Source of the DNA: Carnegiea gigantea
Lineage: Eukaryota > Streptophyta > Magnoliopsida > Caryophyllales > Cactaceae
Direction: 5' to 3'
DNA length: 64,000 bases
Assembly (NCBI GenBank): GCA_029747015.1
Contig: JAKOGI010000025.1
Coordinates: 1,459,001-1,523,000 of the forward strand
Translations under genes and position numbers: made by a program
Notes under the pieces: model-generated
The model's database searches: none
Seen by the model: the letters and a program-made list of their open reading frames with translations, nothing else
Told to the model about the DNA's origin: nothing
In this document: piece after piece, positions 1-12,915 of the stretch
How the letters are laid out: the number at the start of each line of letters is the position of its first letter
How positions within the stretch are numbered: position 1 is the stretch's first letter

Positions 1-3000
1 ATACTCTTCTCTGACAGTGCTTCTTCCAGCAATGTATGATTGCCCTGATTATTTGATAGGCCAGCAAGCAGACATGAACAGCAAGTTACTATGAATGAAG
101 TAAGGCAACCTAGTGTATCTTTACATCAATAGATTTACCTACATTTCTATGGAATATATATGAGTCAAACAAACTCAGTAACCTAATAAAATTTTATGAA
201 TATAGTGTCTTGATATCCGTTCAAACTCAATGATCAGCATTGTCGAAATTTTAAGCTTGTGATCACAAGGGATTAAATCCAATGGCATACAGAAATTCAC
301 CCTGTTTCTCATTTGTTATGGAGTAGCAGCAGCCAGCCAACAGTATTTTTCTAGATCAAAAACAAACAAAATGGAAAAAGAAACTTCCCAATCAAGATAA
401 GATTGCATACATGTACCCTACACCAATATCCCACCATCCTTGTAGAAGTCACCAGGGTACCACAGTCCACAACACAAACTGTTGCAACCAACGATGACGG
501 ATAACATGGTACTAGCGATTTCTCCTTACATTGAGTCTCACATGAAAAGGCTTCAGCTTTAGTATTCTTTCCAGCCCTAAACAAGCTAGTATCCACATTT
601 TAATCGTAGAGACAAGATCACATACATCTAGAACATAAATAACTAAAGGCCCACCCCACCTACGGGGGTTCCAAGTAGCTGCCCATAGTACAATCAGTAA
701 AAGTTGAATGGCCAACACAACAAGGCAGCAATTACTGATCAAATGCATACCTTCCAATTTAGCTATTGCATTCCTCATTGTTCTGATCTCCTGAAGTTGC
801 ACGTCCAATAACGCCATGAACTCAGAAAAGCATTTCTTTTCTGAAAGAGTCAAGAAGAAATACAAATCAACACCATGAAACCTACAAAATGAGAAATTTC
901 CCCTTCGCTAAACTGCTAAAGGAATAAGTAACTCACCTTCATTTTTTGTAATTACCATTTCTTGACTGGCCTTTGCCACATCAGCAGCAGCGGCAGCTGC
1001 TGCTTTTGCAGCAGCCGCAGCTTCTTCAGCTAAATTGGGTTTTCCAGCTGTCCGTTTTTCAAGGACATCATCTTCATCCAAAACAACCCTACGGATCCAA
1101 GACTTAAACCTTGGAACAACTGCATTCTGCAGAAGCTGCCTTGCATCAGTTCACCATATATACACTAACACCAAGACTTTAGTGGAGCAGATAAAAATCA
1201 CTTTAGTGGAATCAATGTTGACCAAGTTCGTTGACAAAAGTGAAAACCGAGCAAGACAGTGAGGTAGATAATATATGGTTGTACCACGTGCAACATTCAA
1301 TTATCTCCATGGAGTTCAATATCACCGTACCTTAAAAACTATAGCTGTTCCAGCACCAGAGATAGCCAAAAATCCTACTGCAAGCACTGCATGAGACCAG
1401 TGAAATTTTCTCGTCATAGTTGACATTACACCAGATGGAGCAGCTGTCACTGGTTGTATGGCCTGAGGCTGGGTTTGAATATTTGTTGAAGGCATTCCCT
1501 GTGCATCTGTGTCAACATAACAGAAAAAATGCACAAACTCACAATATAGATCAATATTTAACTAGTACTGAAACCAGAAACAGGAACCCTGCACCAATGG
1601 CTGCCAACTTTCCCTTCCATATATGTACTTTACCTTGGTATGTGCTACTTTGACCACTGGCAACAGCTGGAGATGGATCCTGCATTTTTTTTTTTTTTTT
1701 CAAGGATGTCAAGTCGCATCAAAAGTATGAATCTTGAGAAGAAACACATACAAAAGTAAGGAGTAAAAGTCTTCCAAGTCCACTTCAAAGTGTATTATCA
1801 TAAACATCCATGTGTTGGAGTAATGAAAGTAGGATTTGTTCCACATTGATAATATTCATGTATATAAGTTTATGAGTTACTCCACCCATTGCCAATTGGT
1901 TTTGGATTGGAACCTTATTTGAGCTTATATGCATGACTGGTTTGTTTAAAGGCCAATTTATATCAAATTTAACATGCTATCAGCTCAAGTGTTTGTTCCT
2001 AATTTGCCAGTCACCATTTGATTAATTCTGTGCATGTGTTGGGCCTTGTTGATAGCACACAAGTGAGGGGCATGTTGGAGTTATAAAAGTGAGGGGGTGT
2101 GTTGGATAAAATTAAAGTGTTTCAAGATGTATACAAGCTTGTGGATTCCTCCACCCATTGCTAATTGATTTTGAGTTGGAACTTTCATATGAACTTATAT
2201 ACACGACTTGCTGGTTTAAGGCCCAATTTATATAAAATTTAATAACATCCATATGGCAGTCACTTACAGGTACACGACGGAAGGCTTCATCAATTTCCTC
2301 TTTAGTAAGCCCTTTCCTCTCAAGAAAATTTCTCCTATGAACAACAGGGGAACCCCTCACTCTCGGGTGAGAGAGAAAGCTGACAGCATTCTGCACCTGA
2401 TCCTCTCGAATAGGTTGTGAATTTACAAATACGGATTTGGGAGATGCTTCTTTAGGGCCCTCTGCCATCGTTTGGCCCTCATCCACTCCTGCTTGCTTGG
2501 ACTCTGAAGTAGCGCATAACAACAGAGTGAGTTTAATATAATGCAGCTAGCATACAAGGGCAGTGCACATAAGTACATCAAAAAAATGAACTATGTTCAA
2601 GTGGTTATTATGTTCTGTGCAAATAGACAGCAATGATGAACCACAGAAAATTAGATTTGACATCAAAAGTTGATACTCCCAGCAGCCAAACATATATCTA
2701 AGACAAGGATTATTTCAGTGCAAAGCAGACAATGAAAGCACTAAGATCATGCAGCGCCAAATTATCATCCAGAACTATGTAAAGATAACTCAAGCAACAG
2801 TATGCTTCATCGCTTCTAGTCTCCAATTTCTAGTCTCCAATAGTCCAGTTTGAAAGCAGTAGAAAAGTCTGGAAAATAATAGAATATGAAACTGCAGGTT
2901 ACGCACCAATCAGCCTTAGCATTTACAGTTTAGACTCTAGAACACAAACCACACGACCGTGATACTTCTTTCCCACCGGGACTTAAAAAAGGAAAGCAAC

Positions 3001-3957
3001 TCTGAACTCTAAAGAGATGCTAGGTCTATTAACATGAACAGAAACCGAAAACATCCTTTCAATGATGCTCCCATTCCTGGGTGTGGCTATTTCTATACAA
3101 TTTCCAAAAGTATTACTCGTCTATTATCTTATTGACAACAACAACAACACCACCACCTCCCAGTATGGGTCCCGCTTTCGCGGGGCTTGGGGAGATCCAG
3201 CTGTAGGCAACCTTACCTTTATCGGTATTCTTATTGACAAGTAATACAAATTCCACAGGAGTCAACCTGCACAGCTTGCATGGAACATCATTATGCTGAG
3301 TACTCACGCCTACCCAAAATATCACGTTTTTATTTCGGCAACCCCATTTTACAATTGCTACTTCCTTTCACAGTAAAGCTTGTTTTTGACTTTCTCTTGA
3401 ATCCCTCCCTCAAGACTATGTCTAAAAACCAACCACATAAAAGAAAAGCCCTTTAAAAAGTATTGCTTTGAAACCAAAGTGCTTAAATGGCCAAAAAGCA
3501 GAAAGCTGGTGATCCAACCATCACTTCCACACCAGGACTAAACAAGATAAAAACTCATCTCGGATGTTGCTATTTGTTAATTATTGCATACCAGCCATAT
3601 GCAATTGATACTCAACTAGGCAAAATTCACTCTTCCAGTAATTACGAACACCTCGGCCTCCTTAATCGGCTCGAAAAGGTACTAAACGCTAAGTTTAAAT
3701 CAAGAAGAACTTCTTGCTCCAATTTCCGAATTAAAAAATTCCAAAATCAAAACAGATGATTGAGCTCGAAAATTAAAACTAATCCAGATCACAGTTAAAC
3801 CAAAACTAGCATACGCCGAGTGATTACTCAACTAACAAGAGATTGAAAACTTGAAAGAAACAAATTCGAAGTGATCAATTAAAAAGTTCACGACTATACC
3901 TTGATAACCTGTGGGATTTTCAGCGGGAGGATTAGGAGGAGCCGATTGAGTCGCCAT
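1..3957 (-). CDS. PEX14: Peroxin-14 (peroxisomal import docking protein), 3' end outside the window
   Basis: PEX14 is the peroxisomal membrane docking factor for the cargo receptor PEX5. Seven coding exons join in frame: 3900-3957, 2268-2503, 1634-1679, 1331-1506, 937-1126, 751-840 and 1-44, giving 280 residues before the left edge. The start is the ATG at 3957 (MATQSAPP). Exon 2 encodes the conserved N-terminal PEX5-binding domain, with the motifs FLSHPRVRGSP, RRNFLERKGLT and IDEAFRRVP. Exon 4 encodes the hydrophobic segment (HAVLAVGFLAISGAGTAIVF). Exon 5 has an alanine-rich helix and exon 6 a probable coiled coil (VQLQEIRTMRNAIAKLEG). All junctions are GT-AG. Intron 1 carries a SINE and intron 2 a TRIM element. 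The missing C-terminus lies left of base 1, so completeness cannot be judged. Identity rests on recalled family motifs. Confidence 0.95.
1813..2247 (+). mobile_element. TRIM (miniature LTR retrotransposon) in PEX14 intron 2
   Basis: Two related direct repeats, 1813-1974 (162 bp) and 2073-2247 (175 bp), both begin TGTTGGAG and end in CA. They share blocks such as ACTCCACCCATTGC / CCTCCACCCATTGC and GGCCAATTTATAT. Directly after the first repeat is TGCTATCAGCTC (1975-1986), 9 of 12 bases matching the initiator-Met primer-binding consensus TGGTATCAGAGC. Directly before the second is a purine-rich tract (GTGAGGGG, 2063-2070). TCCAT flanks the element at 1807-1811 and 2248-2252, with one extra base on the left. 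Total size of about 435 bp with no coding capacity fits the TRIM definition. Confidence 0.8.
3138..3228 (-). mobile_element. 5'-truncated TS-like SINE in PEX14 intron 1
   Basis: The segment is flanked by a perfect 11-bp target-site duplication, TCTTATTGACA, at 3127-3137 and 3229-3239. Read on the minus strand it ends in a (TTG)n tail, as in the TS/SolS-type SINEs of plants. It contains the block GGTAAGGTTGCCTACAGCTG followed by a short C-rich palindrome. At about 91 bp it lacks the tRNA-like head, so it is a 5'-truncated copy. Confidence 0.8.
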
Positions 3958-5401
3958 TGCCGCCACCTACAACATCAAATCGACTGAGAAAACAAAGCAA
4001 TAAGTTGAAGTCGTTCGTAATTAACCATCGGAGTTGAATCCCTAATCATGAAGCTTAAGCCATGGAAGAGAGAGAAAGATGAGAGAGATTACAGTGAGGA
4101 AGATGATGAAGAGGAGACAGAGAGAGAAATCAAAGGGGCGTCTCGAAGTGCGAATTGCTGTGCAATTTGTCTTAGTCAGGAGTCGGAAGACGCCAAGCAA
4201 AATCCAATCCAACCCTTTTTTTATTTGTTTTTCCTTTTTCTGTTGAGTTGGGCTCGATAATTCCGAAAATGGACCTGGTGATCTAAAATTCCAAGTCTAG
4301 TCTCCAATTCATCCTGATGCAAATCATGCAATGCTATTTTTTTTTTTTAAATAATAGTCAGTCTTTTTTTTTTTTTTTAACATTGGCAGTAAACTCTCGT
4401 AATAATTTATATCCCATAGAAATACCGTAAGTGAGAGAATGAGGAATTCTTTAAATAAGCTCAAGGGTGGTACAGTGGTCCCTACTAACTGATCTAAAAA
4501 TAAATGGAAAAAAACAGGCTACTAGGTCTTGAATTTGCATAAGAGATAGTAACTCCATGTAATGCTAATCAACATAGTTGTATTGTGTTGTATTTACAGA
4601 TCCATTCTCCGTGCTATATGTTGAAACAATATTTGTGAAAAGTCGATCTATCAATGTGCGTACAAGTAGTTTTCTAGAGATATAAATTCTATTTTGACAT
4701 TAGAGAATGTATTTGCTTGCGTCGAATCTATCTTATAGATGTCGTATGATTAATTAATAAATGAATTCTTCCTTTTTATTGCAAAAACTATATGGACCTA
4801 CTCTTCCTATTTGCAAAATATAAATAACCAATTACAAAAATTGTAACTTACAGGTTACAACTAGATAATTTGGCCCTAACCAATCCCCGACGATTGACCC
4901 ACAAGTCACAACCTTCCGTTTCTCAATCTCCAGGGATTGAGATCATTGCAAAATGGTCACGCATTTCTAGTTTAAATGGTATATGGAAAGAACAAGTGTC
5001 TCCAAGTATTAACCATTTCAACAACTAAAAAAATACATCGATTTCCCTCCACGACATTTGCCAAATACCTCTTAACACCAACATTTCAAACACAAAAGTT
5101 CTCAAGAGATCCAAATATGCAAAATCATAGCTCTGATTTCAACCGGTTTTCTGTTGATTGACATCAATCTAGTTGACAATAAGGCAAACTACTTGGCAAA
5201 CAGCTACCTCTGCTCCTGCACCGTCACTGTCATATATTGCGATTTCTTCAGAGAGTTGACAATAGTCAGCCTATGCGATTGATGTTTGCCCTCTACGAAT
5301 CTGGAGGCAGTTCATATTCAAAACAGCCCTAGAAGCTGACGTACAAAGTTCCCTCTGACGGTAGCATCATGGGTCTATTTGTGAAAGGAAAACGTTCTTT
5401 A
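3958..5401. other. PEX14 leader/promoter and RRP40 3' flank
   Basis: No further gene is recognised. About 3958-4250 should hold the PEX14 5' leader and core promoter, with GA-rich sequence at 4064-4130. The rest is A+T-rich. About 5160-5401, next to the RRP40 stop codon, probably includes its 3' untranslated region. I see no clear TATA box or poly(A) signal that I would stand behind. Confidence 0.5.
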
Positions 5402-8400
5402 TCATTGTACTCTCTGAAGCAGTTTGTCGACCATGATTTTCTGCTGTGCGGCACTCAGTGTTTCTGAGTTCATGATTGCGTTGCTGACAAGGATCACTGT
5501 TGATGGGGAATCGGCATTAACCTAGAATGGAAAGAATATTGCATCTCAAGATAAGCTATACATTGAAGACGGTAGGCAGGGGGGAAAAGAAGACAAAGTT
5601 GAAAACGAAGACAATAAACTGGCCATGCTCTAGCAGTTTCACAAGACGAACAAAAGGTATTTGAAGGATGTTTACCCAAACTCGGCCATTTAAGCCGACA
5701 GCAATTTCGAAGGACAGTTTGTTTCCAAGACCCTCAAGAACTGGACATGTTGGGGAACTCAGGAGCCTGAAGAAGCAAATAAGAGAGCATCAACATACCT
5801 GTAAAGATACAATCATCTTTTTGTTTTAATTTCTGTCCACCCCCCTTTTCTTTTCTTTTTTTTCATTGGCAGGGTTAGCCAGGGAGGCTGCTCTGTCTGC
5901 GAGCAAATCGAATTCTTGCACAGGATTCGAATTGCAAAAACAAAAGAATGGATGGGAGAGGGAGTTCTTACATTCGTGCAAGTCCAGTTGATGTTTCAAA
6001 CATGAAACCATCCTTAAGTGGGCCAAATTCAGCTGCTTTCCCATTGGCTATTCAGATGTATAAGAGAAAAGGGTTCAGGATATATGGTCACTATGGTTTA
6101 CTACGAACATGGAAAGGTAAGAATTGCAAAAACCAACCATCCATGCATGATAGCTCTGGGTTCATGCCAGCATTAGCTTTGACAACACGAGCATAAAGCA
6201 AAGTTCCAACCTGCAAGGGAAAACAAAGGCAGAAATTCATATATGTTACCTTTTCTTTTCACACAGAAGATTTCTCTTTTAACACCTCCCCGGATAGGTA
6301 TATGTGATTCTCAAATTAGCACATTGTCATTGACTATGATACAACACTTTGCTTCTTACTCCCTCAAGGTGGCTAATTATGACTTGTTCTTCAGAGAAAT
6401 CCTTCATAATTACATGGGAGAGCGAAAAGATATCTAAAAAGCATCATATAAAGCACCCGCAGAGCATATTATAGCATCCACTGAATCAGTGTTAGCCTAT
6501 CCTTCAGCTCATGACACTACTTAGTAGACAGTAATCCAAAGATACATATTCTGCTTGCCAAATTATTCATGGTCAAGATTGAATAGAAATGCACAGAAAA
6601 AGTGCAATCTTGAAAATAGTACAAATTTACTGAGACTTCAGATAAAGACTCCCAGGGAAGCTACTTTAACGTAATGTTTGGTTGGATATAAACAACATAA
6701 TAATGCAAATAAATTTGTAATTGTATTTTCATTATCTTGTTTGGTTGTAAGAAAGTATTGCAAATAACAACTACTTTGTACTTATGATTACCACATACTA
6801 TATAATCATGATTGCACTATATTGCATTTAATCAAATATTAGATAAGGTTCAACTCCAGGGAAGGGAGGAGGGCAACTTCAAGAAAACACTTATATAAAG
6901 CTACTTTAAAGGAGGAACAATAATTTTTTCTTCATAGTCTTGTACCCTTTAAAAAAAACACACAGGGCAGGTGGGGGTTCAAGCTTACACAAATACTAAT
7001 CTCACTAGTCTCTTTCAATAACCATTTTAGCTTCAGCCTACTTGCAGGCGACAGCCAAAAAGCCACAAGTTGCTCCAACAAACTGCACAATCAGGTATCT
7101 ACTTGTTACCATGTAGCTTCCATATAAATTAGTGATCCACTTGTCCTACTCAAACATAAAACCATAAATCAAATCCTGACAACAACTGCTTGGCTGTCTC
7201 ATGTCTGAAGTATTTGTCACAATGTTCTTCCGCAGATGAAAAATGCTTCAAAGACGAGAACAAACTGTTGGACAAAGCAAGGACAGGGGACTTGCATTCA
7301 GTCAAACCTTGAGCACCAACCAACATTCACTTTTCTCAAATACCAAAAGAAAGTGTCAGCAGGGTGAAGTTTTTCATTTAGGCAGCCTCCACTGCCATGT
7401 AGCAAGTGAAGTTTGAGTATTTAAGACTCCAATCCGCAGACAAGGCTCCTTAGTCCTTAAAGACAACATGAGCCACTTCCCTCCAATAACTTTTCTTTTT
7501 TTCGGGGCGGGGGCGGGGGCGGGGGCGGGGGCGGAGGCGGGAGGGTTACGGGGGAACTGAAGGAGAAAAAGGGTCTTGATAAGTCTTCAGTCCTGGCTGT
7601 GAGTACCACACCTAAATTACACATGAATACAGACCATGTGAATGTCAGAACAATTATATGAACTTGTGTTGATATTATAACCCAATCTTCCAATATTTAC
7701 AATCCACCCTTCTCAGTCCTGTCTGTCTAGAAATGCCAACAGCAATCAACTTCTAGTGTTTCAAGTTCCACAAACTCAAAAGAGCCTTCTCTTTTTAAAT
7801 CAAGAATTCAAGAGTCTATCCCAAGAAACTTCCTCCCATTAAACCAATTTCCAAAACGCTTATGTTCACATGTTTTGTTGATTTCCTCAAGTGTTTGAGT
7901 TTGATCATATCAATGTACCAATCTGCCCTTACTTTCCAGTGCCCAATCTTAAAAATATATCAGTTCTACATCTAAGCAAAACGTAAAACCTCAAGACAAC
8001 ATTACAAAGTTAATAGGCTACTAGTCCTATTCCTCAACTACCTCCAGAAATCAGTATAAGCAAATGAAAGACACCAAATGAAGCTAATGACTAATGAAGT
8101 TAACAAAAGTTGAAGTTAAAAATCAAAAGGCAAATGAACTTGATATTGATAAGCAAGAAGATTAACAAATACAAATCAATAAACAAATGAAAGAAACCAA
8201 AGTTATCCAAATTATAGCCCCTGAGGAAGGCAAAGCCCCCCGCCCCCGGGTGGGGGCAGGGGTGGGGGTGGGGCGCAAGATATAAACCTTGAGACAATCG
8301 TCAGGGTCATTGAAGTCACCATTCATGTGAAAATAAGGAAAACAACAAAAACAAAAATAAGACATGTGAATGGTTTTTCATAGCAGGCAACAGCTATCAT

Positions 8401-11360
8401 TTTGTACACCACACACATACCTCAAATCTTGGAATATTCCGCCTAATTACTCCTTCAAATGCTAACACAGGCAAAAATGCCAACGTTGGCCCCTTGATGT
8501 CCACAAAAAAGTTCTGCACACCATGAGGACAAAGTCAATAATAACATTTTTCCAAATTCAGTTGCTGGTAATAATCTGATGAGAGAAAAAAGGGGGGGGG
8601 GGGACACCACCAGGCAACAGCCATGGGATTCTGGAAAGGAATCGATCACAATCAGTGTAAAGAACCTGCTGTGAAACACTAGGTACTAGGGTAACTAATG
8701 AATCCTAATAAAAGAGAGAAACGGGCAAACACTGCTAGATAGTTGCTACCTATCTTGATGAGATAGAACATCAACATCAAATTATCGTCCCAAGAAGATA
8801 ACTAAAGAAACCAATTGTCTCCAAATACTATAGTACACAATTTCTTTTTTTTTTGGGGGGGGGGGGGGAGATAACTTAATTAGAGACATTATAATATAGT
8901 CACCATTACATATTCCTATAACTGATATTTCTAGAAAATTTCTGTCATGTCTTTTCCGTTTCCCATAGGATAGATGCAGAGTAAGTTCTAAAAATACATA
9001 TTCAATGCTACAGATGACATCTCACACCTCAAAAATGCTAAACTGTAGAATTTTGTCCAGAACTCCAGACAAGAACCAGAAAAAAATACTAGGGACCACC
9101 CCCCCCCCCCCGAAAAAAAAAACTCCCCCAGAAACAAAGATTCAATTTGATTGGACAGAGAGCTATGTCCTCCACCATATGATTGAAGAGATCCATTTCC
9201 AATTAAACGTATGAAATAGTTCTAATAAATTTTCTGCTATATATAGTTTCTCAACAGCCAAATAAATTGTTAAATGCAATCTAATTAATAATTCCATAAT
9301 CTACAGCAAATAAAACAGATCTAAAGATGAAAGTCCACATAATGGCAGTGTGGTCAATGAAACAAAAATTTAATTAATGCTGATAAATTAACACGTGAAG
9401 GGCATAACAGCAAAGCACAAAAGGGGCAGGGGAAGGAATATAAATAGCAATGCACTCAATGCACACATTATATATAACGACTTACATCTGCTCTGCAATC
9501 AACGACTATGCCAAGCACATGATCCTCCACACAAGGCACATACTGCATAAGAAAATCAGTCAGAAAATTTAAAAAATTTGCAACTATATATAGTACCACC
9601 ACTGATAACTTCCACGACAGAAGGTAAGATTACAAATTAAGACTAACAAGGCAAATCATTGACATTCTAAGAGTAACATGAAATGACCATTTTCAAACCA
9701 TCAAGGGACTTAGATATACGCAAGTGTTAACTTTTAAGCATGTAAACAAACTGTGTTTCCCACAAAAGTGAATTCACGCAAAAAGTTAAACATTTGAAGG
9801 TATTCAGCAACATGAAATAATGTTGCGCTCATTACAACAGTATGACCAAATGAAACGAAATCTTGTCAGCAAAGCTATAATGAAAATGCAACATCCATCA
9901 ACTGTTTATCTACATAGATAGATCATTATCCAAAACATTGTGTATCAATCTATCAGCTTTTAATAATCAGTACTTAACGAATCAATTTTGAATCCTGATT
10001 CGCACTAGACCAACAACCCTGCATTTTTCCCTGCGTAACTCATCAAACAAAAACTTCATACTCTATGAGCACATCACATTGCTCGGTTCCGACGCTAATA
10101 ATTTCTCCTTCCCTCCGGTCTTCTTTTGTCATTTTGTCATGCACTCAACCAATGTACATACAAGCAAGTAGCATAACACCTACCCTTTTCTGTGAGCCTT
10201 CAACCCAATACTTGTTTGGCTTTGCAAACCTCAATTTGCCAGCCTTTGTGACAGAAATCGCATCACCATCCTGAAAACATTCAAAGTCTCAAACGTATTT
10301 TCTCGAAGAGGAGATTATACATGCAATATTGCATAAATACTCCGACCAATTTTAGTACACCATAAATTCATAATCTACACCAGCACCCCCAAGGGGTAGG
10401 AGGAACCATGTTATCATCTCTTACTCCCTTTGTTCCACGGCAATTGTCCTAATCGACTTTTGGGAGCCAGAAATAACAGACTTTGACCATGAATCTACAC
10501 CTAATAACCAAGATAATAGATTCAGCATATTAAGAACATAAGAATTAAAAGTTGCTTTCTTATTGTTTGTGACAATCATCCTTTTAATAAATCTAGAAAT
10601 TAACATATCTCACACACAAAGAAAAACGCAAAATTCAGTCCATGAACACCACAAAAGTTAACTAGGACATTTGCAATGGAACAGAAGGAGCACTTTCTAG
10701 CAAGTAGCAAGTCCAAAAAAATGATCTGTATAAACCAATGTAGATGAGTAGCAAACTAGCAATGATCGTGGTGCTCTAGAATGGGGTAAGTGCTCATAAC
10801 ATCCCCGACTGTTGACTCACACGAGCTTCATCTCTACATGGCCAAGTTTAATAAGGAAAAAAGAACAAATTTTTGGAACAATTAATTCTCTTTTTATATG
10901 AAAATGGACAACAAAAGCAAATATTTCTTCGAAATTTTGCCCCATGTAAATTTACCAATTTGCAAAAGGGAAAAATTTGTTCAATGACGAACATTCAAAA
11001 AACACACCTTTTGCTCCATCTCTGTACGTGTGTAACTACAGACTCTTGCAAAAAGTATCCCATTGGAAAAATGTGGAAAATAATAAAAAGGAAGCCCTAA
11101 AGTGGAGTAAAGACGAAAACCTGACGAAGGCCGCCGCCAAGCTTGATGGTCTGGTCAGCCATGGTGGAGAGGTCCAGAACGACGTCGCCGGGAACCTAGA
11201 GAGAGAATGAAAGAGCAACCCACAAATAAGAATGGAGCAAAGAAGAAGAAAAAGAAGAAAAAGAAGAAGAAGAAGAAAGGAGAGAGAAAGTTAGAAAGAG
11301 AAAGCTTACAACAGATTGATTAATGGGGATTTTGGGTGATGTTGATTGCTTCTCTTCCAT
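5402..11360 (-). CDS. RRP40: Exosome complex cap subunit RRP40 (EXOSC3-like)
   Basis: RRP40 is one of the three S1/KH cap proteins of the RNA exosome, which binds and threads RNA substrates. Nine exons join in frame: 11310-11360, 11121-11195, 10184-10270, 9486-9542, 8421-8513, 6138-6210, 5972-6047, 5676-5766 and 5402-5521. They total 723 nt, a 240-residue protein ending at TGA 5402-5404, which matches the usual plant length. Visible motifs are VPGDVVLDLS and QTIKLGGGLRQ (N-terminal domain), an S1-like middle section (LRFAKPNKYWVEGSQKR, DHVLGIVVD, FVDIKGP), and a KH part with the RRP40-type GLNG at residues 195-198. All introns read as GT-AG. The three largest hold long G- or C-rich runs. A hAT element sits about 120 bp upstream of the start codon. 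Confidence 0.95.
7504..7556 (+). repeat. G-rich (GGGGGC)n tract in RRP40 intron 5
   Basis: The plus strand has five consecutive runs of four to five G separated by single C bases, then further G runs up to about 7556. This pattern can form a G-quadruplex on the strand opposite the RRP40 message. It lies in the intron between exons at 8421-8513 and 6138-6210. Confidence 0.8.
8236..8275 (+). repeat. C-run/G-run tract in RRP40 intron 5
   Basis: A C-rich stretch (8236-8247) is followed by four runs of four or five G (8248-8274). The two halves are complementary and could form a hairpin, or the G half a quadruplex. Related homopolymers lie in the same gene: G run at 8591-8603, G run at 8856-8869 and C run at 9100-9111. 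Confidence 0.7.
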
Positions 11361-11480
11361 CTTCGATTATTCTCCCAGGCGTTGCTGAATTTCCTTTGGC
11401 GCGGAAAAGGGTTTGATGTCTGAGAATTTGTATGTCTTGGCTTTGACAGAGAAGCGGGTACGTGAGGTTTAGGGGGAAGA

Positions 11481-12907
11481 CAAGGTTGCCAGAACCGAAC
11501 AGGACAGCGAATCGGTCACGACACTGGGTCGATGATCGGATCGGTTAGACCAATTTTTGGATCGGATTGGACCGGATTTTGAAAATTTAGATGGTTTTAC
11601 ATGTATGTCCTTGTACAATCATTTTTTTAGCTTTCAAACTTTATTCACGTACATAAGTTAAAAATGAAAATGAATTTTACAAATTAGCACTTCATGCAAC
11701 ATTCAAGTTGACATCTTCCCAACTTCCATTGCATCCAAGAATGTCTAAGGTTCCCATAATCCACATACGACATACCGAAAGGTGAAAACAAACCCACAAA
11801 CTTGAACGTCATAATACAAGACTACTAGTCATCCAACAAGTTTATACAACCAACAATTGCCAATCAAGCTAACAATTAGCATACAATGTCCACAACAAAA
11901 AGAACAACTTCATGGTTCATAATGAAGTATGAAACAAATTGTCTTCGATCTTCATCACTAGAGTCAGATTTATCTCCATCTTCATTTTGGATTGAGATGT
12001 ACAAAACATAACACTTTATTTAAGGCTTTTAAGCTAGTGAAGCAAAATCTCAACTTTCAACTTTAAAGTTTCAAGGCATTCAAGCAAATGAATAGATGAA
12101 GGCATGAAGCCATGAACTATGAAGTAAAGTTTTCAACAACAGAGCAACTGAAGCTTGTTCAGACACGGCATTCAAGCAATTAAAGCAAACTTTGAAGTTT
12201 CCAACATATATCAAAATTCAAAATCATTATTGAAATTTCAATGCAAGTTCAAAGTTCATGCCTTTATATTCATTATTCATCAAGCAATTACAGCAAATAT
12301 ACCCAATTTAAACATGAAATTATTAATTACAGACTTAGAGGATGAGGGCGAACTCAGAGATGAATGGGCGAGAGTCGAGACTGGAGACCGCGACAGCAGC
12401 AGATATCCCTAGCAAGCAGCAGCGGCAGTCGGCATATCCACAAACACGGTGGTTGCGCGCGAGACCCACGCCAGTGGCAGCACCGGTAGATCGAAAGAGA
12501 TGAGAGAGATTGAGCTTGAGAGATCAGAGATGAGAGATTGAGAGTCTGGCAGAGAGACGGAGACTCAGAGAGCACAAAGAGCAGAGTAGAAGACCGAGAA
12601 AGAAACAGAAAATGAATTCACTCAATTTTAGGGTTTCTAGCTTCCTGCCTTAAGCTTGGGCAGGGTTTGATTGCAAAAAAAATCAAAAAAAAAGTGTCCT
12701 CGTCCAGCAAAATGGCCGATTAAGTTAAAATAACGGTTGAACTACGATTTGAACGGTTCATTCGGTTTATCCGATTCTTCCGGTTCATTGCAGTTTTGGC
12801 CGGTCCAAAAGTTCAGACGAGTTGAAGGCGCGATCAGATTGCTAAGAGTGGCGGTTCACGACTGGACTGATCCGATCGGCCAGTCCAGTCCGGTTCTTGT
12901 AACCTTA
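11481..12907. mobile_element. Non-autonomous hAT-type element immediately upstream of RRP40
   Basis: The left end (CAAGGTTGCCAGAACCG) and the reverse complement of the right end (TAAGGTTACAAGAACCG) form terminal inverted repeats. Both subterminal regions are rich in GATCGG/ACCGGA blocks. A perfect 8-bp duplication, GGGGAAGA, flanks the element at 11473-11480 and 12908-12915, the size expected for hAT transposition. No transposase reading frame was seen in the 1427 bp. The interior includes G+A-rich sequence at 12340-12600. Confidence 0.8.
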
Positions 12908-12915
12908 GGGGAAGA

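Noticed and set aside
7457..7693. Proline-run open frame on the minus strand
   Set aside because: It is the translation of the C-rich tract inside an RRP40 intron.
12354..12575. Open frames in G+A-rich sequence
   Set aside because: They lie inside the hAT element at 11481-12907 and show no transposase motifs.
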